Source of the DNA: Asterella californica
Lineage: Eukaryota > Streptophyta > Marchantiopsida > Marchantiales > Aytoniaceae
Reading direction: 5' to 3'
DNA: 64,000 nt
Assembly: GCA_036924285.1 (NCBI GenBank)
Contig: JAYKYS010000009.1
Location: 1,736,001 to 1,800,000 of the forward strand
Position 1 is the first letter of the stretch; every line of letters begins with the position of its first letter. Shown in pieces: positions 1-11,849 of this stretch. Made by a program: the position numbers and the translations under genes. The notes under the pieces were generated by a model. The model worked only from the letters and a program-made list of their open reading frames with translations. It had not been told where the DNA came from and did not search any database.

Positions 1-3000
1 GGCTAGCTGCAAACGCCATTACTCTGCTGATCAGTACGAAGAATCTAAATGAGTAACGACAGAAGTTACTGACACCACTTCAGAGACAAGCTGCTCCAAG
101 AACCAGGAGGACAAACGCACGTACAATCTTGCAGATTAAATGCCGGCTTGTCTTCCATCTCCTTCACCAACAGTGCCTTGACTCTGTTAAGCCACTCTTG
201 CATCCTTTCCTGAAAGTCCGAATAGCATAAAGAATAATAATGATTCCAAATTAGTTGGCGCACCTCGTCATCCGACCAAAAACGCTAGCCTAAGCTCTGT
301 AAGAAACCCCAAGCAAGAAGCCTGCTCGTTCAACAAAACTTAGTGCCACAGAGCAAGCAGGAGGTAAAGGAAGTACTACATCGAGATAATTCAGCTGTAG
401 ACTGCCTGCGAGACACCTCATCGCTACTAAAGTCCACACCTTAACAAAAATGGTAAGCAAATGTCCAGGAAGTAATATTTCGTGGTGCTGCAAAGCGTCT
501 GCATTATCTGGAGCCGCTAGTCCATCTGCCAGTGCAAAAAGTTTGTGCAACATAAATCTGAAATCGATGGCAAGAAAGACAGAAATGAGATTTGGTGTTG
601 TCGGTACTAGAAGATCAAATGCATCGAGAACCTTATCAACAGTGCCAGAAAAAGTCCACACGCCAACGTCGGACTAGTAATGATTGAATCTGTAGTAATG
701 ATCGAATCGACGTAGATCAAGACGCCAAACACGGAAGACGGAGCATTTTATGGGCCTTTATCCCTAACTTTGAGCAGCACCAAACCAGGTAGGCGTGGGG
801 ATTAAAAGAAAACTAAGAAAAGTGTAAAAGCTCACATTATAATATTGAACTTGTCACGAGGATTATCCAAGTGCACCATAATGTAATCTTCCAAAACCTT
901 CTCGCCAACCTGATATGCAACCAAAGTGTTACCTACCAGCCAGCTATCATCTGAGATGTTTTCGTCCATGATTAACTACATAGTAAAAGTTCAAGAAGCT
1001 GCTGTTTACAAAATGACATGCTGTAAACCGAGTTTGCTGGGAACTTAAAAATCCAGCTCCTAACCTTGGCAGAAGAATAATTAGCCGGAACTTCGAGTAG
1101 ATGCTTAAATCGTTCTCCTGTGGACCGAACAGTTGCCCGAACAAAGCTTAAACTCCAAAATCAACGAGTGCATAAACATTTCTCTAAGTAATGATGTGCT
1201 CAACGACTCAGAAGCTCTAAAGAATATGCACTGTCTGGAAGCTGTGATTGCTTAATCGAGCTTCATCATCCTACCTATATACTGAAGACACTGAATGCGT
1301 GTGAAAAGGTTGAGCCGCTGAACTTCTTCCAGAATAATCCTCGCTCTTTGATTTATAAACTGAGAGCCCACCACCCCTTTGGTACTCTTGTCGTACTCTG
1401 ATTGCACAGATATCAGTTGCTCGTAGATCTCCCGTTCGGTTGTATCAACCAGGGCCTGGAAAGAGGCAAGATTATTAAAGAACGTTTTATTACACCGCGC
1501 CTATACAAACATTCAAGCGGAGAACCCAGGCGTAAACCTCAGCAATATTAGGAAGACCACCATTCTTAGTTACGAGCTCATAACCGGCAAGCCCGCTTTA
1601 GAGAACATATTAGATTTTGTTCCACTCATCTCCATTCCAAATGGTATGGGTCTCCCAAACCTGGAAATATGAAAAAGATCTTTATAGATTATGAAAGAGT
1701 ACTTGATATGAAACAAGTGCAATAGCACTTGTTGACCAATCAGCAGGAACACTATCAGGGCCAAATCGACCCAGAAAACTCAATGCCGAGAAACAGAAGA
1801 TGGGTAACGGTACCGTCCTCTGCTCACCTTAAGAATTAAACCAATGGGTATCAAAAATTCCTGCTTTCGTAACCTGTCATCGCGCAGACAAGCGAAAACG
1901 TGAGATACTTCCTTTGCACGACAGCCGGCTAGGAACTGACGGCAGATAGGGTGTAAATAAATACGTGTAGGGTTGACCACTCACGAGAAACCCAGGTTAG
2001 CACCACCCGTGTTTAGGTAATACATTCGCAGAGTAATAGCACTCTGATCCTGCCGCACACATCTGCATGTCAAGGCTCAATGTGAAGTTGTCAGCATTTC
2101 TCTTCAAGAAAGAAAATAAAACCAGACTGCAGACGTCACCTTTTAGAGCTCCTTTTAGAGCTCCAAAATGGTCCTAAAAGGAGCTCCTTTTAGGAGAGAA
2201 ACGACTAACAAGAGAGAGTAAACGTAGTCCTGATCATTTTGGAAAGGAAAGCTAGAATACAGATGATGAGAGGTATCAAAAAGGTCCAAACCTTATCATT
2301 ACCGCCTTGTCTGAGTACATACTTCCTCTATTCCTGAAGGTTGCCCTCTTTACGCCCATAACCTATTTAGCATGTGACCACCATGACAGAAACTATGAAT
2401 TCGAAAATAATCACCCAGAAGTCGCTGGCCAAGTCAACCAACAGCAGCGTATACTCCTGTGCGTTCTACAATGCTCATCGCGAGTTATTACGGCGGACAG
2501 CAAACGTACCAAGTTACGCTTTGGTATGATAAGAAGTCGGATAATTCGCTCTATACCATTGCATATATAATACCTGCATAACCGAGTCAAGTATGTCAGT
2601 TGGATGGGAACTTCAAACCCTCTAGCTCTGCAAATGGGGAAGGTTACTTTACAAAAGCTACCTACTGTTACGACTCAGGAGTGGTGATGCCCATCCATAC
2701 TTATGTCCTCTTTGATGAAGTAACTTCTGTTGAAAGACAATGGGATCAAGTGAACATGCGTTACAAATAAGCCAAACCATATGCTATATCTAAGGTATAT
2801 CTTGATGCGCGGGGAAAGCAGTTTCCAGTTTCTTCGACGCAGTTGAGTTTGGGTTCCTGGGTTCAAAACAGTTTTGAACCCAGGAGCGTACAAGGTAAGT
2901 AACAAAGAGTGGTGTAAATGTTCGCTACATGGTGTAAGAAGGTAGCGAAAGTATATATCCGAGGTCGGACCAATGGGAATGTTTACGGTGAAGCACATTT

Positions 3001-4716
3001 CCAGAGATGGTGCCCCGAGGAAGAGATGGAAGGTACAATATGCGGTGCCACCGATCTAAGTTTATGACTTTCCTACGGTACAATTGTAGAGCAGTAAGGC
3101 AAAGTGTAAACTGCACGAAGAGCAAGTTATCTAGGGAATGACACCCACATTAAGCAGCCGAGAGTAATCCAACTGTTATTCGCACAACCAGATTGTCAAC
3201 CATGAAGACGCTAGAGACATTCTCTGAACAAGGTCACGGACACAGCTGTAGGTAATGATGAGGTGTACACTCAAGAACCTAACTACTAGATGATAAGCGC
3301 GGACCATGCAGCAGAAAACTCTCCTGCCCTATGCACCTCAACCCGCTCCCTGACTTTCATCAGCTCCTAGCAGAGAGGGTTAGGCTATAGATGAGTTCGA
3401 AAAGTGATTAAACCAAGTTGAGGACTTTTCCAACTCGGCAGGGCCTTGTCGGTCCAGGAGTTTCTGTTCAGTTCGGCGGGGACATCTGAGTGCAAACTTC
3501 CGTTCTTTGTGTAGTGGTAGATCATCGAGCTTGTCCGGAGAATTGCAAAAGGTACAATCTATCAAAGGTGTACTAACCCTCCCATCTCCATCGCTTCTTC
3601 TTTGTTCGCAACCATTTTACGACCATCCAAACCTCGCAAGTGGCAGAGACTTGACTGCAAACAATATCGTAATTGTGAGAACCTTCGACCATAGCCTGCG
3701 CAACCAAATGCAAAATTCAGGCCAAATGTCAAAGTGGAATGCAGGAGAGAGTACCTTAACCATGATGGGCATGCGGCCAAACGACATGCTGTTGCGTATA
3801 ACATTTCCACTGGCGTGTTGTATGCACAAATCCGCGGTGAGAGTTCCTTTGTAGCTTAGTCCTCCCATTCGACACTGTGATATGCGAACATCCAGTTTGT
3901 TGCAAAATTCAGCTCACGCGCACGAAAATATCTATATCCTCACATTTCAAAGTGGCCGGAATGCCCAACTAAATGTGGAAGGACAGAATAAGCAACTCAG
4001 CCATAATCTACTGGTTACTGGTTCCACCAAATCTAACTTCGGCGGATAGTGGACAGTCACATCATCAATTCTGAACAGGGACTGTCAACCTCTTCTCTCT
4101 CACACAATATCTCGCCTGGGAAACGACTTAGATCTGCTAGACAACTCAACGTAGATCAGTTCAGCGGTTGCTAATCAGCGGTGTACATTTACATCAGTAA
4201 TTCAACCACAAAGATGCATAGATGCCGTACCTCCGATGGGAGCAGACGCTGATCCAGGGACAGCGCTCCATCCTTCTGATCTTTCATTGGACGGTTGACT
4301 ACGGGCTTGTCTAACCACAGTAAGGACAGTCAAGGAACTCCCAGCTTCACATGTTGAGGAAAAAGCGCCTCTTGAATCCCAACAATTGACTAAGCTTTTG
4401 TTCCCTCACTATCCGAATACTTCATCCAATTTGTTCAAAGTAAAATTGATCAGCTTTATGCTTGTACGTAGAAAGGTGATAAAAGATATGCGTGTAATCA
4501 GATAAATGTAAAGAGGATATTGCGAAGTTGGACACCGGAGACCGGATGGGTAATTTCCACTGCGTGCATGTTCTGGACTGCTAATTGAAGACCCCGGTCC
4601 ACAAAGTAGTCGAATGAATCGATATGCGGACCCATTAAATCTAGCAACTGCTCTGGTGCAACTACCTCCGGCCCCTGTGATCCCATTCTAGCTGCATTCA
4701 TTTTGACCTTCCCCAT
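1..4716 (-). CDS. NRPA2: RNA polymerase I second-largest subunit, N-terminal part, spliced, runs off left edge
   Basis: Second catalytic subunit of RNA polymerase I, which transcribes the 45S rRNA precursor in the nucleolus. ATG at 4716. Exons that join in phase: 4716-4536, 4310-4231, 3874-3755, 3654-3578, 2573-2510, 2362-2292, 2062-1985, 1873-1828, 1455-1275, 1117-1065, 909-836, 557-440, 209 to about 112-126; all introns GT-AG. Family blocks seen in order: PHIDSFDYFVDRGL near the start, NRPMKD, GGLSYKGTLTADLC with FGRMPIMVK, CHLRGLDGRKMV, CNGIERIIRLLI, FRNRG, CVRQDQSAIT, LRKQEFLIPIGLILK, ALVDTTEREIYEQL, FTRIQCLQYIG, MVHLDN, and QHHEILLPGHLL. These are the protrusion and lobe regions of a Rpb2-type subunit. 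About 410 residues are visible; the family is about 1,100-1,200, so the catalytic C-terminal half lies beyond position 1. Pol I rather than II or III is my reading of the motif wording. Not resolved: the 5' splice site of the last exon. Confidence 0.93.
2855..2885. repeat. 15-bp perfect inverted repeat in an NRPA2 intron
   Basis: Arms 2855-2869 and 2871-2885 are exact reverse complements around a single A. They lie inside the 1-kb intron between the exons ending at 3578 and starting at 2573. No function is evident. Confidence 0.85.
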
Positions 4717-5151
4717 CTTCGCAATTCTCAGATTTGGCCTCCTAATGTCACCAATCTAAATTCAGCTACAAATTAGAAACCTGCAAAATCTCCAGGGAAA
4801 CAAGCCATCTTCCCCAACCTAAGCTCCCACATCAGCTCAGCTTCCCAGGCTTGATTTGCTATCAAGACGCGGCTGAGGAACGCAGTTGTACTCCTCGCCA
4901 TCAACGTGCTAAGCACTCCCAACTGAAACCTGAAAGTGCTTCCCCTAGGTGTAAGGCAGCTCAACAAGTCCCACCAGACGAATGTCAATTCCCTGGTTTA
5001 TCAGAACGTCACCAGATTCGATAATAAGAATTCTCGTACAGAACTTGTCCTCCAGCAATCTGATTTTCATAAACCGCAGTGTTGCGTACACATTCGAATT
5101 ATCTACAGAAGAACAGCCTCACAACCTGGACAATCCGAAGGGTTTTACACC
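4717..5151. promoter_or_regulatory. NRPA2 upstream region (5' UTR and proximal promoter)
   Basis: Non-coding DNA between the NRPA2 start codon and the telo-box. No convincing TATA box was found by eye. Open reading frames here have no recognisable content. Confidence 0.45.
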
Positions 5152-5168
5152 TTAGGGTTAGGGTTTAG
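5152..5168 (-). promoter_or_regulatory. Telo-box, two telomere-like heptamers
   Basis: The plus strand reads TTAGGGTTAGGGTTTAG, so the minus strand, in NRPA2 sense, carries AAACCCTAA in tandem. Plant telo-boxes are established promoter elements of ribosomal-protein and translation or ribosome-biogenesis genes. It lies about 440 bp upstream of the NRPA2 ATG, a plausible promoter position. It is too short to be a telomere array. Confidence 0.6.
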
Positions 5169-6512
5169 TGGGTCACTATCGACCAGAGCTATCCTCGAAT
5201 TGTTGCGATTGGATTTTTGTTACGGTCACTATCGAACAGAGCTACCCGCGAAACCTGCTTCTTTCCGGTAAAGCCCTCTTCCGGGAGGGGTCAGTCGACT
5301 TCTACTGATTATAGCAGCGTCACCTCTGGTTAGATGAACACTTGTTCTGTTCGACCGATAGACCGGAAGTTTTATGCAGTACCCCGCAGTAGTGTCACCA
5401 AGGCTCAGCTAATATCCTTCCCCACGGCATTGTACCGTGAATTTCGTTTTCTCTTATCTGAAAATGTGTAAGTATTATAAATATTTATTTTACTAAGTTA
5501 TAATAGAAAATTGAATTAATTCATAAATATTATACGTTACTCAATCCTGGAGCAGCAAACTCATCCACAGAGAACCCATAAGTGAAGAGCGGGATGCTGC
5601 GTTCTTCAGGGTATAACTCCGGAGTCCTAATTGTCAAATAGCGTATTTGGTGAGAATATTAATTAACGTTCGGAGTACATGGGTGAATATCTTGCTAGGA
5701 TATAGCAGGATATTATTCACCGTGAAGCATGTAAAAAGATCGCACTGTCTCACAGAAGAAGTTTTCTTCTGAAGATGCATTTTAGGCAACATGTTTCAAG
5801 GTGCGGGTTTTGCCTTCCGCGACCTGCGACAAAGAGTAACGATAAGGCAAAGATGTTTAGTTTAGCGTACAGGAAGTACAAAATCATTTATATCGGTGCC
5901 AAATGTGATTTTGCCTTCCGCGATGAACAGACGGCTGCAACCTCTTGACTCAGGTCATTGTGGCTGCACCACCTGCTGCGTGAACTACAGGATTAGAAGA
6001 TAATTATATTAGTGACAAACCTTGGTTGTAAAATAATCTTGTAATTCTTGTGAAAGCTTTGATAGGTTTCAGCTGTAAATCTTATGTATCATCTCTAGAG
6101 ATAATACGTGAATGTTATGATCATTAGAAGTTTGTAATCTATGGATATAAATCTGATTTGTTAGAAATCATTGAAATTTTTCAAACGGACGTTTATAGAG
6201 ATTTTGTGTCTTTGACACACTCCGACACTTCAGACTTACATCTATTCATCTGAACTCTATAATTCTTGTTACAAGTGGAGGTTTGAGTTACCCTTTTAGG
6301 CACAATAGATCGTGTTCTTGTTTGTCTTACAATCTGGAGTTCTCGTCCAAAGAGAAAAAGAGATAAGAGTGGAAAGTAAATCTTGAGAGCAACTGACACG
6401 AACAAGAAAAGTGCATTTTCTTCTTTTGATTATCATTTTATCTATCACCATTGAGATATAAAAACCTCCAGTTTGCACGCTCCGTACTTCTATTGTCATT
6501 TAGTCAATGTAG
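5169..6512. other. Intergenic, no gene seen
   Basis: AT-rich spacer between the NRPA2 promoter and the Gypsy element. A 13-nt phrase TTTTGCCTTCCGC occurs twice, near 5806 and 5910. I see no coding region or RNA gene. Confidence 0.5.
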
Positions 6513-6516
6513 ATGT

Positions 6517-6809
6517 TGTCATGTCAGTTTGACACCTTGGCTAGGTTGACCGAGTGCGAAGTGGCGCATCCCGATAAGGCCGTTAGTGCCGTTAGGGCGA
6601 GTTGGGAGGAGAGCCCACTAGGGGTATACTTCGCAGGTAGGGCTTGGAGGCCTTAGTTCTTCGAGTTGAGCCTTCAACATCCAGGCTATGGTGGATAGTC
6701 TAGTTGAGTGTAATCCGGATTCTCTTCGTGCTTAGAGTGGGTTTGGCTTGACCGTTTGTGAGTAATCTTTGTTGTAGTGTTGGAGATGGTAATTTCTCTA
6801 TTCAGATTA
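6517..6809 (+). repeat. Terminal repeat block A1 (5' end of Gypsy element)
   Basis: Collinear without gaps to 15084-15376, same 293-bp length, about 11 mismatches by eye. It starts with TGTC. Similarity stops abruptly at 6809: the B block that follows A2 at the other end is absent here, and unrelated sequence continues into the leader. I found no convincing tRNA primer-binding site just downstream. Confidence 0.85.
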
Positions 6810-7559
6810 CTCGAAGAACAAGTGCAGGTCGAGATGGAGTTCAGTAAGAACTTGCTGATCTGAAATCGTCCGCTGGTATCTTCGGGCGTTGTCGTTCGTG
6901 CTTGATTGTTCGGAGCTGTGATCGAGGTGTGTGTGGTAGTAGGAGACCTTCTCGCACGTCCCTAGAGGAGTGGTAGGGCGACCCCATAGTATTAGGGGTA
7001 AGCTATAGTTGTGATAGTGCTTGCCTATACCGTAGAGACGTGTATAGAGACAATTGGTGGAAGTTGTCTTGGGTGAGCTAGTAGAGCTACCACGTGGATG
7101 TTTTTGGAGCTACTAGAGATGTGGACATCTAGTTAGTGACCTCCAGTGTCAGTTACGACAGTTGGTGACCATATATTGTGCATGTGGTCACCGACGAGAA
7201 GACGTCAGTCCGGGTGGGACTGGGTTTCTCTTTATGTGAATGTTTGAGTGTGGAGGGTTATCGTTTGGACTTCTTGTGGTTGGAACCCCTCCATATTCTG
7301 CTTCCTGTTTGTACGTCGTGTTTGCTTGTGTTGGCGCTTGATTTCCGGAGTGAGTTCACTCCAGTATGTTGTCGGTAGTGAGACTGAGTTGCGGACCAAT
7401 CATACTACCTTTGTCTCTCTCACGGTGCGGTTGGAGTGACGACCAATAGATCGTGAGAGGCTGCCTGTGGTGATGGCAGGTACAGGTTGCCCTTACCTTG
7501 ACCGTCCTAGTAGGGGATAGGTGAGCTCAGTAGGAGCAGGGTTAGGCAAGTGGTGGTTA

Positions 7560-9700
7560 CGGTGGTGAAGAAGATTGCGACTTCCGGTTGGAGAATGTGT
7601 TAGCGGGATTCTCTCATCACGGAGTTCTCGGGAGGTTCTGGTGGGGACTTCTCGGACAGTGGGTATACACGGAGTGGGATGAGGTACCGACTACCTAGAC
7701 CATTGCCGTCGGTTGTTCCAGAGGACGAGTCAGACGTAGACATCGCGTTTTCTGGTGGTGAGTCTAGTGTCGCCACACCGTTGTAATGGGACAAGGACGA
7801 GATTTATGGGGCCACGAAGGGGCCTCGACGTTATTCGGGTACATTTGGTACCATTGAGCTGGATGACTTCATCCAGGAGTTCGACAGTTGGTGCGATCTG
7901 CAGCAGATGCGGAACCCACAGTTGTTTACACCCTTCATGACGTGGAAGGGTTTGTTTCAACACTTGGAGGGACCGCCGATGGACGATTATCATGAGTTCA
8001 AGCGAGATTACAGTGTTGAGATCGAGTTGTGGAGACAACATTGGTCTCCCAACTACGTTTCTATCACTACTGGCGCAGTTTCGGGAGGCGTAGCACCTGC
8101 GAGTTCGGGTGCCAGTAGCAGTGGTACATCCACAGGTGGCGGAGTACCTACTACCAGCGGTGCGTCCACAAGTAGTGGAGCAGGTGGTAGTGTGAGCGGG
8201 ATACCACCAAGGTTTAACCCTGTGGTTCAGTTCTTCCAATGTTTGAGGAAGAACTATCAGGGTGTGCGGACCGACAAGTTGAGGAGTCTACAGGAGTTCC
8301 AGCGAAATACTGGAGAGAGCCTACGCGAGGCGTTTACTCGCATGAGGCGGTTGATCAGCGTTACCCAAGGGGTGACGGAAGCACAGGCAGTCCAGTTATG
8401 GTATGGGATACTAGACCGGGAGCTGCATAGGAGAGTTAGAGATGCTACTCTCCTTAGAGATATCGCTCTGACGTTGGCGGTTGTCTTTAGTCTGGCTGAG
8501 CGGATTGAGCTCAACATGGTGGAGGAGATGGTGGTGGTTGCTGAGTTCAGCAAGGAGACACCACATGGAGCGACCACCTCTTCTCGAGGATCACAAGCTA
8601 CGCAACAGCGTGGTGGTGGTGGTGGTAAGGATCGTGCGGAGCAGTCACGATCTCAAGGAGGTGTTGGAGGATCTGGTGGGCAGAAGCTCATGCCGTCCTT
8701 CTCTAGTCAGCAGCAAGCGGGTCCTTGCTGGACGTGTGATGGTCCTCATCAGCAGAAGGACTGTCCACAGAGGCGAGGTTATGAGACATCAAAGACGTCT
8801 CAAGCAGTACCTAAGCAATGTGAGCATTGCAGACGACCTGGTCACAGTAGTGACCGTTGTTTTGATCTCCATCTCGAGTTGCGGCAAGAGAAAACTGATC
8901 GTGGACGAGGCGGAGGAGCTCAGGGAGGCCGTGGTGGTCGAGTTGGAGGTAGAGGTCCAGCACCTGAGAGAGGACCGGTCGGTCCACCGCCTGCTACGAC
9001 GTCAGAAGCAGGTATGGCTGCTCGGATTGAGCAGTTGGAGCAGATGATAGCTTGTATGGCTATGGCTCAGCGGAGATCAGGTGGAACAGAGGCTTCCACG
9101 TCTTATGGAGGAGAAGGAGATGACTTCGACTTCATGGCTGGTGTGGCGCAGATTGAGGCATCTGCGGCAATGACTAGAGGTGTAGTACGTGCCTCTGAGC
9201 CACGAGGTGCGTCTGTGGAGTTGGATCCACAACGCGGGGAGGCTGGTAGACGGGCCAAGCTTCCCCAGTCGTTCACGTTATCGGAGGCGTTGAGGACCAC
9301 ATCTATGGTTCCTAAACGGCCTACCGATGATGCAGTAGAGTTGGAGGCATCGACATCCAAGAGTGGGTGTAATATGAGTCCACCCTCGACGTCTGTGGAT
9401 GCGACGTCGAACCCGATGTTGGGGGCGACTACAACAGTTTTGCGAGCCCCACTATTCTCATCCACGGATATGAGGGCATTGAGAGTCAACTTGGCTCCAG
9501 TGTTTCAGTTGGCGGCCACGCTCAGTGAGAGCGAGGATGTAGTTACCTCTAGTGCTGAAGTAGATCAGCGAGAGGCGGTAGACGTGTCCATGGAGTCGAG
9601 GATCAAGACAACTACCAGTGGTACTCGGCAAGCGGCGGTTGCTAAGTTAGATGAGTTATCAGCTAGGCCGGCGATTGATCGTGCTAGTTTGGCACCAGGT
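7560..9700 (+). pseudogene. Gag of the Gypsy element
   Basis: Structural protein that would coat the retrotransposon RNA. The open stretch 7907-9934 covers most of Gag and runs into protease. Upstream in the same frame, Gag-like coding resumes from about 7600 but is cut by a stop near 7784, so the true start is lost. A retrotransposon-gag helical domain spans about 7960-8540, with a Gly/Ser/Thr-rich loop at 8070-8190. Two zinc knuckles follow: CWTCDGPHQQKDC (CX2CX3HX4C) near 8730 and CEHCRRPGHSSDRC (CX2CX4HX4C) near 8818. A Gly/Arg-rich stretch and a short heptad-like helix near 9010-9060 come next. A related gag scrap lies at 21499-21690. Confidence 0.82.
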
Positions 9701-10300
9701 GTGATGTTGTTAGACAACAGAAGTGATATCTTCTGTTTGGTGGCACCTTCAGGGAAAGTGTATCGACCCCAGAAGGTCTTGTTAGACTCTGGAGCCCAAC
9801 CGTTGATGTTGGGAAAGACGGCGTGTATTGTTTTGGGTCTAAAGAAGTCCGAGGTGGAGAGATGTCCATTCCAGTTGCAGACATCTCTAAGGGGATCAGG
9901 AGGTACGGCTCTACACATGATCATGAGATGTTGACGGTGAGAATTTGGCCAGATCACCTCACGGATGGCTCTATGGTGAGGACCAAGGTCATCGTTACAG
10001 CCGCAGAGTCTTATGATGTATTGGTTGGAGGTGCTGTGTTGTACCTTATGGGGTTCGTGATCGACTATTGGGCGGAGACAGCATCTTACAGACCAAGTTG
10101 GCAGTCCGGTGAGGGACGAGTGAGCCGCTTACCAGTGCGATTCAGTGCTAGAGTTGGGAAGACGGAGCTTACACCAGGGACGATGGCATCCGTTGCAGGG
10201 TTCAGTTCGGTCATCACTTGGTCGGGCGAGTTGTTGGAAGACAATGCCCATGCGGAGGATACTCCGGTCTTTGAGGAGATGGAGGACATGCATATCATGT
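9700..10300 (+). pseudogene. Aspartic protease (retropepsin-like) of the Gypsy element
   Basis: The active-site motif LLDSGAQPLMLGK is at about 9780-9820 in the Gag frame. That frame ends at 9934, while protease-like sequence (MLTVRIWPDHL, then SYDVLVGGAVLYLMGFVIDYW) continues in the next frame through the 9823-10362 stretch. A frameshift therefore lies around 9890-9910. It would process the polyprotein. The DSG triad is intact but the copy is non-functional. Confidence 0.75.
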
Positions 10301-10433
10301 CTATGTTAGTACCATCTGTCTTGGTTGTTCCATTCTGGAGTTCGAGTGGAGAGTTGCAGTAGTATGTTGATCAGTTGGTGCAGCAGGCTTGGAGTGAAGC
10401 CTTTGTACCAGGGTTGTTCCTGCTACTGGCCCT

Positions 10434-11572
10434 GTGATCTTATCACCGTTGGATACGACTCCCATTGTGTGGCAGTATCCAGAGGAGGGTGTTTGTGTGC
10501 TGGAGCTGTTTGGAGAGATCAGCACAGGTTTGGCTGCGGTATTGCAGGCAGATATACAAGTACAGCGATACTTGTATGTGGAGAGAGATGAGATTGCAAG
10601 ACACATCTCATTGCGACATGTGGCACGTTTGGTACAGAGATATCCTGAGTTGTTGCTCATATCAGCTGTTAGAGAATATTAGCAAGCATTATCGTTGGAT
10701 ATTTCGCTGCTGGGGGCGCAGGATCTTAAGTTTGTTGGCACCATTCACTTGGTGATAGCCGGATGGCCATGTCACGGTCACACGCGTGTTGGGAGAGGTC
10801 AGGGTTTACATGATCCACGATCTAGGATGTTCTGGGAGATGTTACGGATCTTACGACAACTCCAGATGCATCAGGTGGATTCTCCAGCGTACATCTTGGA
10901 GAACGTTCTTTTGTTGGGTGATGCTCGTACACAGATGATGGCGAGTGTGCACCAAGTGCGGTCTTGGGTTGGACCAGCAGTATTGTTGGATGCAGTGAGA
11001 GTAGGATCTCGTGCACATCGTCCACGGTTGTGGTGGACGAACTTGTTACCGAGAGAGGTGCTTAAGCGCGCACACGATGGAGTGAGACGACCAGCGCATT
11101 CACGGTTGATAGCATCTTGGATGCAAGACGACGATCTCAAGTAGTGAGAGTCGTCGATAGGTCATCCATGGCAGTGGTGAACCTAGTGAGACGGCCCATG
11201 GTAGCGCTACCCACTTTGGTAAGCTTTCCAGCGTCACATGCTTACAGAGATGGAGGACCTGGGCTTGTGTGGGATGCTCAATTACGGCAGTTGGTGGAGC
11301 TCAATGCCGATGAGAGAGAGCGAGCGATGGGTTTCACTACGGGTACGACGGCAGTAGCTTCAGTGTCGGAGGCTTCACGTCGTCAAGTATTGGGTCAAGC
11401 AATGGACTTGAATTGCTTGACATGGATTGTTAGTCTTGGATTGGTTGAGCAGCGTCGGATGCGATCGACGGATGTTACTGCTCGAGCACTCTTGAGCTCT
11501 TTGCCTATCGTGTCGGTGGAGGCAAAGGTTGGAGGCGAAGCACGTGGAGTTCGTCATCCTTGGACATCATGA
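10434..11572 (+). pseudogene. C5-cytosine DNA methyltransferase domain inside the Gypsy polyprotein
   Basis: Would transfer a methyl group from S-adenosylmethionine to C5 of cytosine in DNA. Motif I is VLELFGEISTGLAA near 10497 (SAM binding, with the second glycine of the usual FxGxGTG changed). Motif IV is GWPCHG, catalytic Cys codon 10770-10772. Motif VI is ILENV near 10893-10907. Motif VIII is HRPRLWWTN near 11016. A segment SHAYRDGGPGLV then ERERAMGF near 11312 and a motif X-like LGQAMDLN near 11390 follow. The order I-IV-VI-VIII-X is the classical one, unlike the permuted plant DRM enzymes, which suggests a DNMT3-like or other classical source. There is a stop at 10680 and a frameshift near 11120-11145. 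It sits between protease and RT, so it was probably expressed within the polyprotein. Confidence 0.88.
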
Positions 11573-11849
11573 GATGTCGTAAGAGAGAGTGTGGAGCTTG
11601 CAGCTACAATTGCAGAAGTTTTTCACACAGTAGCGGTGGAGGTTGTTGGTGGTGAGCAGAAAGAAACTGCTCCAGAGGCTGCAAGATAGCAGTCAACGAC
11701 TTCGTCTTCTACCTCTAACATGGTAACAGAGGATACTTGGGAGCCAGAGATTGGACCCAAGCTTATAGGAGAGGAGAGATGAAGAGTTCAAAGATTCCTG
11801 AAGAGCTACATGAATTGTTTTGCCTTCAGTATGAATGATTTGGGTACCT

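Noticed and set aside
2855..2885. tRNA or Pol III B-box (GGTTCAAAAC)
   Set aside because: No A-box or cloverleaf around it; it is explained by the palindrome.
2675..3125. Two overlapping minus-strand open stretches inside NRPA2
   Set aside because: Same intron; no family motifs and not needed for the reading frame.
3380..3565. Open stretch on the minus strand inside NRPA2
   Set aside because: It lies in the 1-kb intron between exons ending 3578 and starting 2573; those two exons join in phase and no RPA2-family sequence is present here.
5152..5168. Telomere or subtelomere
   Set aside because: Only about two units; too short, and placed at a promoter.
7730..8577. Minus-strand open stretches opposite Gag
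   Set aside because: Shadows of the Gly/Ser-rich Gag coding strand; composition mirrors it.
10086..10298. Minus-strand open stretch opposite the protease
   Set aside because: Shadow of the retrotransposon coding strand.
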